Positions 5,182-6,826 of a DNA stretch of 6,826 nt are shown in pieces (position 1 is the stretch's first letter; each line of letters begins with the position of its first letter). Below the pieces are notes generated by a model, which had not been told where the DNA came from, did no database searches, and saw only the letters and a list, made by a program, of their open reading frames with translations. The stretch comes from Chloroflexota bacterium. Its GTDB lineage: Bacteria; Chloroflexota; Limnocylindria; QHBO01. The stretch is from NCBI GenBank assembly GCA_005882055.1, contig VBGQ01000027.1, forward strand, positions 1-6,826, read 5' to 3'. Position numbers and translations under genes: made by a program.

Positions 5182-6370
5182 GCGCTCGATCCGATTGCGT
5201 CCTCGGCAGCGTCACGCGGAAGGTGGTGCCCTTCCCATCACCGCCGCTCTCGGCCGAGATACGGCCTCCGTGGCCCGCGACGATCTCGCGTGAGATGAAG
5301 AGGCCCAGGCCCATGCCGGGGACGCTCACCGCGTTGTCGCCACGTGAGAACGGCTCGAAAAGCCTGTCCTTGCGGTCGAGCGACAGCCCGACTCCCCGAT
5401 CCCGGACCTCGATCAGCGCGCCCTGCTCGGTGGGCGTGATGGCGACGTGGACCGGGCCCGGCCGCGACGAGTACTTGAGGGCGTTGTCGAGCAGGTTGCT
5501 GATGACCTGCTCGATCCGGGCCGCGTCGGCCTGAACGAGGGTCGGTTTCAGGTCGAACAGGATCCTGTCTTTGGGTTCGACCCCCGCGAACCGATCAATA
5601 ACTTCTTCGGCAATCCCCGACAGGTCGACATCGGTGAAGTGGAATTCGGTCGCGCCGCGTTCCAGGCGGGACACGTCGAGCAACTCCACGAGCAGCGCGG
5701 ACATGCGGCGCACCGCACGCTCGATTCGTTCCAGACCGCGCTCGATGCGGCCCTGGTCGAGGTTGCCGCGCTCGCGGTTCAGGAGGAGCGAGTCGACCGA
5801 CAGCTGAAGGCTCGCGACGGGCGTCTTGAGCTCATGCGAGGCAATCGACAGGAATCGGTCTCGCGCTCGGAGCGCCTCCTCGGCGGCGAGTCTCGCCTCG
5901 CGCTCGACGTCCAGCTGCCGCTCGCGCTCGGCGGCGGCGCGGGCATCGGTCATGTCGCGCGTGATCTTCGCGAAGCCGTAGAGCCGACCGTGGTCGTAGA
6001 GGGCGTGGACGGATGCGTCGGCCCAGAATCGAGTGCCGTCCTTGCGAAGCCGCCACCCCTCGTCATAGGCGCGTCCCTGGCGTTCGGCCTGGCGCAGGAC
6101 GCGTTCCGGTCGCCCGGCTTCGACGTCCTTCGCCGTATAGAACATCGAGATGTGCTTACCGATCACTTCGTGCGCCTTGTATCCCTTGATGCGCTCGGCG
6201 CCCTGGTTCCAGGTCAGGACATTGCCGTCGGGACCGATGAGGAAGATCGCATAGTCGAGGACGGCGTCGACCAGGAGGCGGATCGCCTCAGGCCCGTGCG
6301 CCAAATCGGCGAGGGTACGCTTGGGCGGTGCCGAAGTTCGATCCGCCGGCTCGGTCTGGGTGACAGCCAC
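5168..6370 (-). CDS. Cytoplasmic PAS-domain sensor histidine kinase
   Basis: 400 residues from the chosen start. A PAS domain covers about 28-145 (WNQGAERIKGY at 54-64, FYTAKDVEAGRPE at 77-89, and a WRLRKDGTRFWADAS core then YGFAKITRDMTD, the usual PAS end). A coiled-coil-like basic/acidic linker spans 143-172. The HisKA helix has phosphoacceptor H179 in SIASHELKTP. The HATPase_c domain has N-box SNLLDNALKY (291-300), G1 DRGVG (324-328), F-box FEPF (338-341) and G2 GMGLG (352-356). No membrane span or signal peptide, so it senses an intracellular cue; the PAS ligand cannot be deduced. I chose GTG at 6370-6368 because a GGAGG sits 6 bases upstream. A longer in-frame GTG at 6418 would add 16 residues that resemble nothing and would contain that ribosome-binding site. 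The stop lies inside the start of the response-regulator gene, so the two form a two-component pair. Confidence 0.94.
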   Translation of the reverse strand: MAVTQTEPADRTSAPPKRTLADLAHGPEAIRLLVDAVLDYAIFLIGPDGNVLTWNQGAERIKGYKAHEVIGKHISMFYTAKDVEAGRPERVLRQAERQGRAYDEGWRLRKDGTRFWADASVHALYDHGRLYGFAKITRDMTDARAAAERERQLDVEREARLAAEEALRARDRFLSIASHELKTPVASLQLSVDSLLLNRERGNLDQGRIERGLERIERAVRRMSALLVELLDVSRLERGATEFHFTDVDLSGIAEEVIDRFAGVEPKDRILFDLKPTLVQADAARIEQVISNLLDNALKYSSRPGPVHVAITPTEQGALIEVRDRGVGLSLDRKDRLFEPFSRGDNAVSVPGMGLGLFISREIVAGHGGRISAESGGDGKGTTFRVTLPRTQSDRAHAPG

Positions 6371-6376
6371 AAACAG

Positions 6377-6381
6377 CCTCC
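6377..6381 (-). promoter_or_regulatory. Shine-Dalgarno deciding the histidine kinase start
   Basis: GGAGG on the minus strand (CCTCC on the plus), 6 bases before the GTG at 6370-6368. It supports the 400-residue kinase over the 416-residue version beginning at 6418. It lies in the 56-base gap after the GH15 stop (6371-6426), the longest non-coding stretch of the window. In that gap I see no convincing -35/-10 pair and no terminator, so read-through from the GH15 gene is possible. Confidence 0.7.
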
Positions 6382-6426
6382 GGGTTTGTAGGTCGCACCC
6401 GTGCAAGCCTCGTGCCACGCCTCCCC

Positions 6427-6826
6427 TCAGCCCGCCTGGCCCTCTCCTTCACCGTGGCCCGCGTCAGTGCCCGGAGCCGATGGCGTGGACGGCAGCGTGA
6501 CCGATGGTTCGGGAGTCGTCTCACCGAGCGTGGGGCCGATGGGCAGCCGCGAATCCATCTCATCCACGACGTCCGAGGAAGCCACGCGTGGCGAGAGCGG
6601 CATGGCCGCGCTGGCGCCCCGATGCTCCGCGTCGATGATGTGGATGACCGCGTTGATGAGGGCCAGGTGCGTGAAGGCCTGCGGATAGTTGCCCCAGTGG
6701 CGTCCGGTCTCCGGGTCGATCTCCTCGGCATAGAGGCCCAGCGGGCTGGCGGCAGACAGGAGGCGCTCGCAGAGGCGTCGAGCGCGTCCCAGCTCACCGA
6801 TCTCGACCAGGGCAGACACCAGCCAG
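6427..6826 (-). CDS. Glycoside hydrolase family 15 enzyme, C-terminal part (partial)
   Basis: About 133 residues of the C-terminus; the frame is open to the window edge and the GTG at 6819 is internal. WLVSALVEIGELGRARRL, then the segment SPLGLYAEEIDPETG and HWGNYPQAFTHLALINA, are the C-terminal (alpha/alpha)6-barrel motifs of GH15 enzymes, which include glucoamylases, glucodextranases and bacterial trehalases; the Glu pair in YAEE is in the region where I expect the catalytic base. The substrate cannot be fixed from this fragment; proteins with the closing LGNxPQAFTH form in high-GC bacteria are often trehalases or glucoamylase-like. After the fold ends near the HIIDAEHRG stretch there is a tail of about 60 residues rich in Pro, Ser, Thr and Gly, ending in GHGEGEGQAG, which is not part of the domain. 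The stop is TGA at 6429-6427. Whether it shares a transcript with the kinase genes is uncertain (56-base gap). Confidence 0.88.
   Translation of the reverse strand, partial: WLVSALVEIGELGRARRLCERLLSAASPLGLYAEEIDPETGRHWGNYPQAFTHLALINAVIHIIDAEHRGASAAMPLSPRVASSDVVDEMDSRLPIGPTLGETTPEPSVTLPSTPSAPGTDAGHGEGEGQAG

Noticed and set aside
5447..6391. Long plus-strand open frame (314 codons) opposite the histidine kinase
   Set aside because: It is the antisense of a kinase with all its motifs intact; the translation is of biased composition with no recognisable domain, as expected of high-GC shadow frames.
6381..6404. Short inverted repeats and a TTGCAC / TACAAA pair in the gap before the kinase
   Set aside because: Stems are only 4-5 bp with no T-run, and the hexamers are about 10 bases apart, too close for a sigma-70 promoter; not enough for a terminator or promoter call.
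1..6826. Phage, CRISPR, toxin-antitoxin or other defence system
   Set aside because: No repeat-spacer pattern, integrase, transposase, nuclease or toxin-like gene; all recognisable genes are metabolic, transport or signalling.

Overview
This is a GC-rich window in which genes are packed almost edge to edge. The longest stretch without a gene is about 56 bases. It looks like a chromosomal segment of a high-GC bacterium. The ppk1 / MutT1-type Nudix-SixA neighbourhood (also known in mycobacteria), the GTG starts and the GH15 enzyme would fit Actinobacteriota or a high-GC Chloroflexota lineage. That is inference from gene content, since no rRNA or tRNA is present to place it. I see no mobile element, CRISPR array or tRNA.

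Plus strand, 1-3013, reading rightwards: the last 74 residues of polyphosphate kinase (ppk1, cut by the window edge); a CYTH-CHAD protein starting inside the ppk1 stop region (8-base overlap); a Nudix + SixA-type histidine phosphatase fusion of the MutT1 type (1-base overlap); and, 10 bases further on behind a strong Shine-Dalgarno, a half-length TauE/SafE (TSUP) membrane protein. The overlaps imply one transcript. The theme is polyphosphate: its synthesis (Ppk1), its binding and possibly triphosphate hydrolysis (CYTH-CHAD), and clean-up of nucleotides and phosphorylated products (Nudix/SixA).

Minus strand, 6826-3010, reading leftwards: the C-terminus of a GH15 glycosidase (cut by the window edge); a cytoplasmic PAS histidine kinase; a stand-alone receiver-domain response regulator overlapping the kinase by 14 bases; an easily missed 38-codon single-span membrane peptide; a DUF47/PhoU-like protein 3 bases downstream of it; and a Pit-family phosphate permease. 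DUF47-Pit is a known phosphate-uptake pair. Here it lies directly behind a two-component pair and a mini membrane protein, which suggests (but does not prove) that signalling is tied to phosphate uptake.

The two gene sets converge tail to tail. The TSUP and pit stop codons overlap within one CTAG tetranucleotide (3010-3013), which sits in the loop of an 11-bp-stem hairpin. A second CTAG-centred perfect palindrome (4026-4039) covers the DUF47 stop just before pit. These are the only two CTAG tetramers in the window. Taken together, the window reads as a phosphate-import module facing a polyphosphate-storage module.
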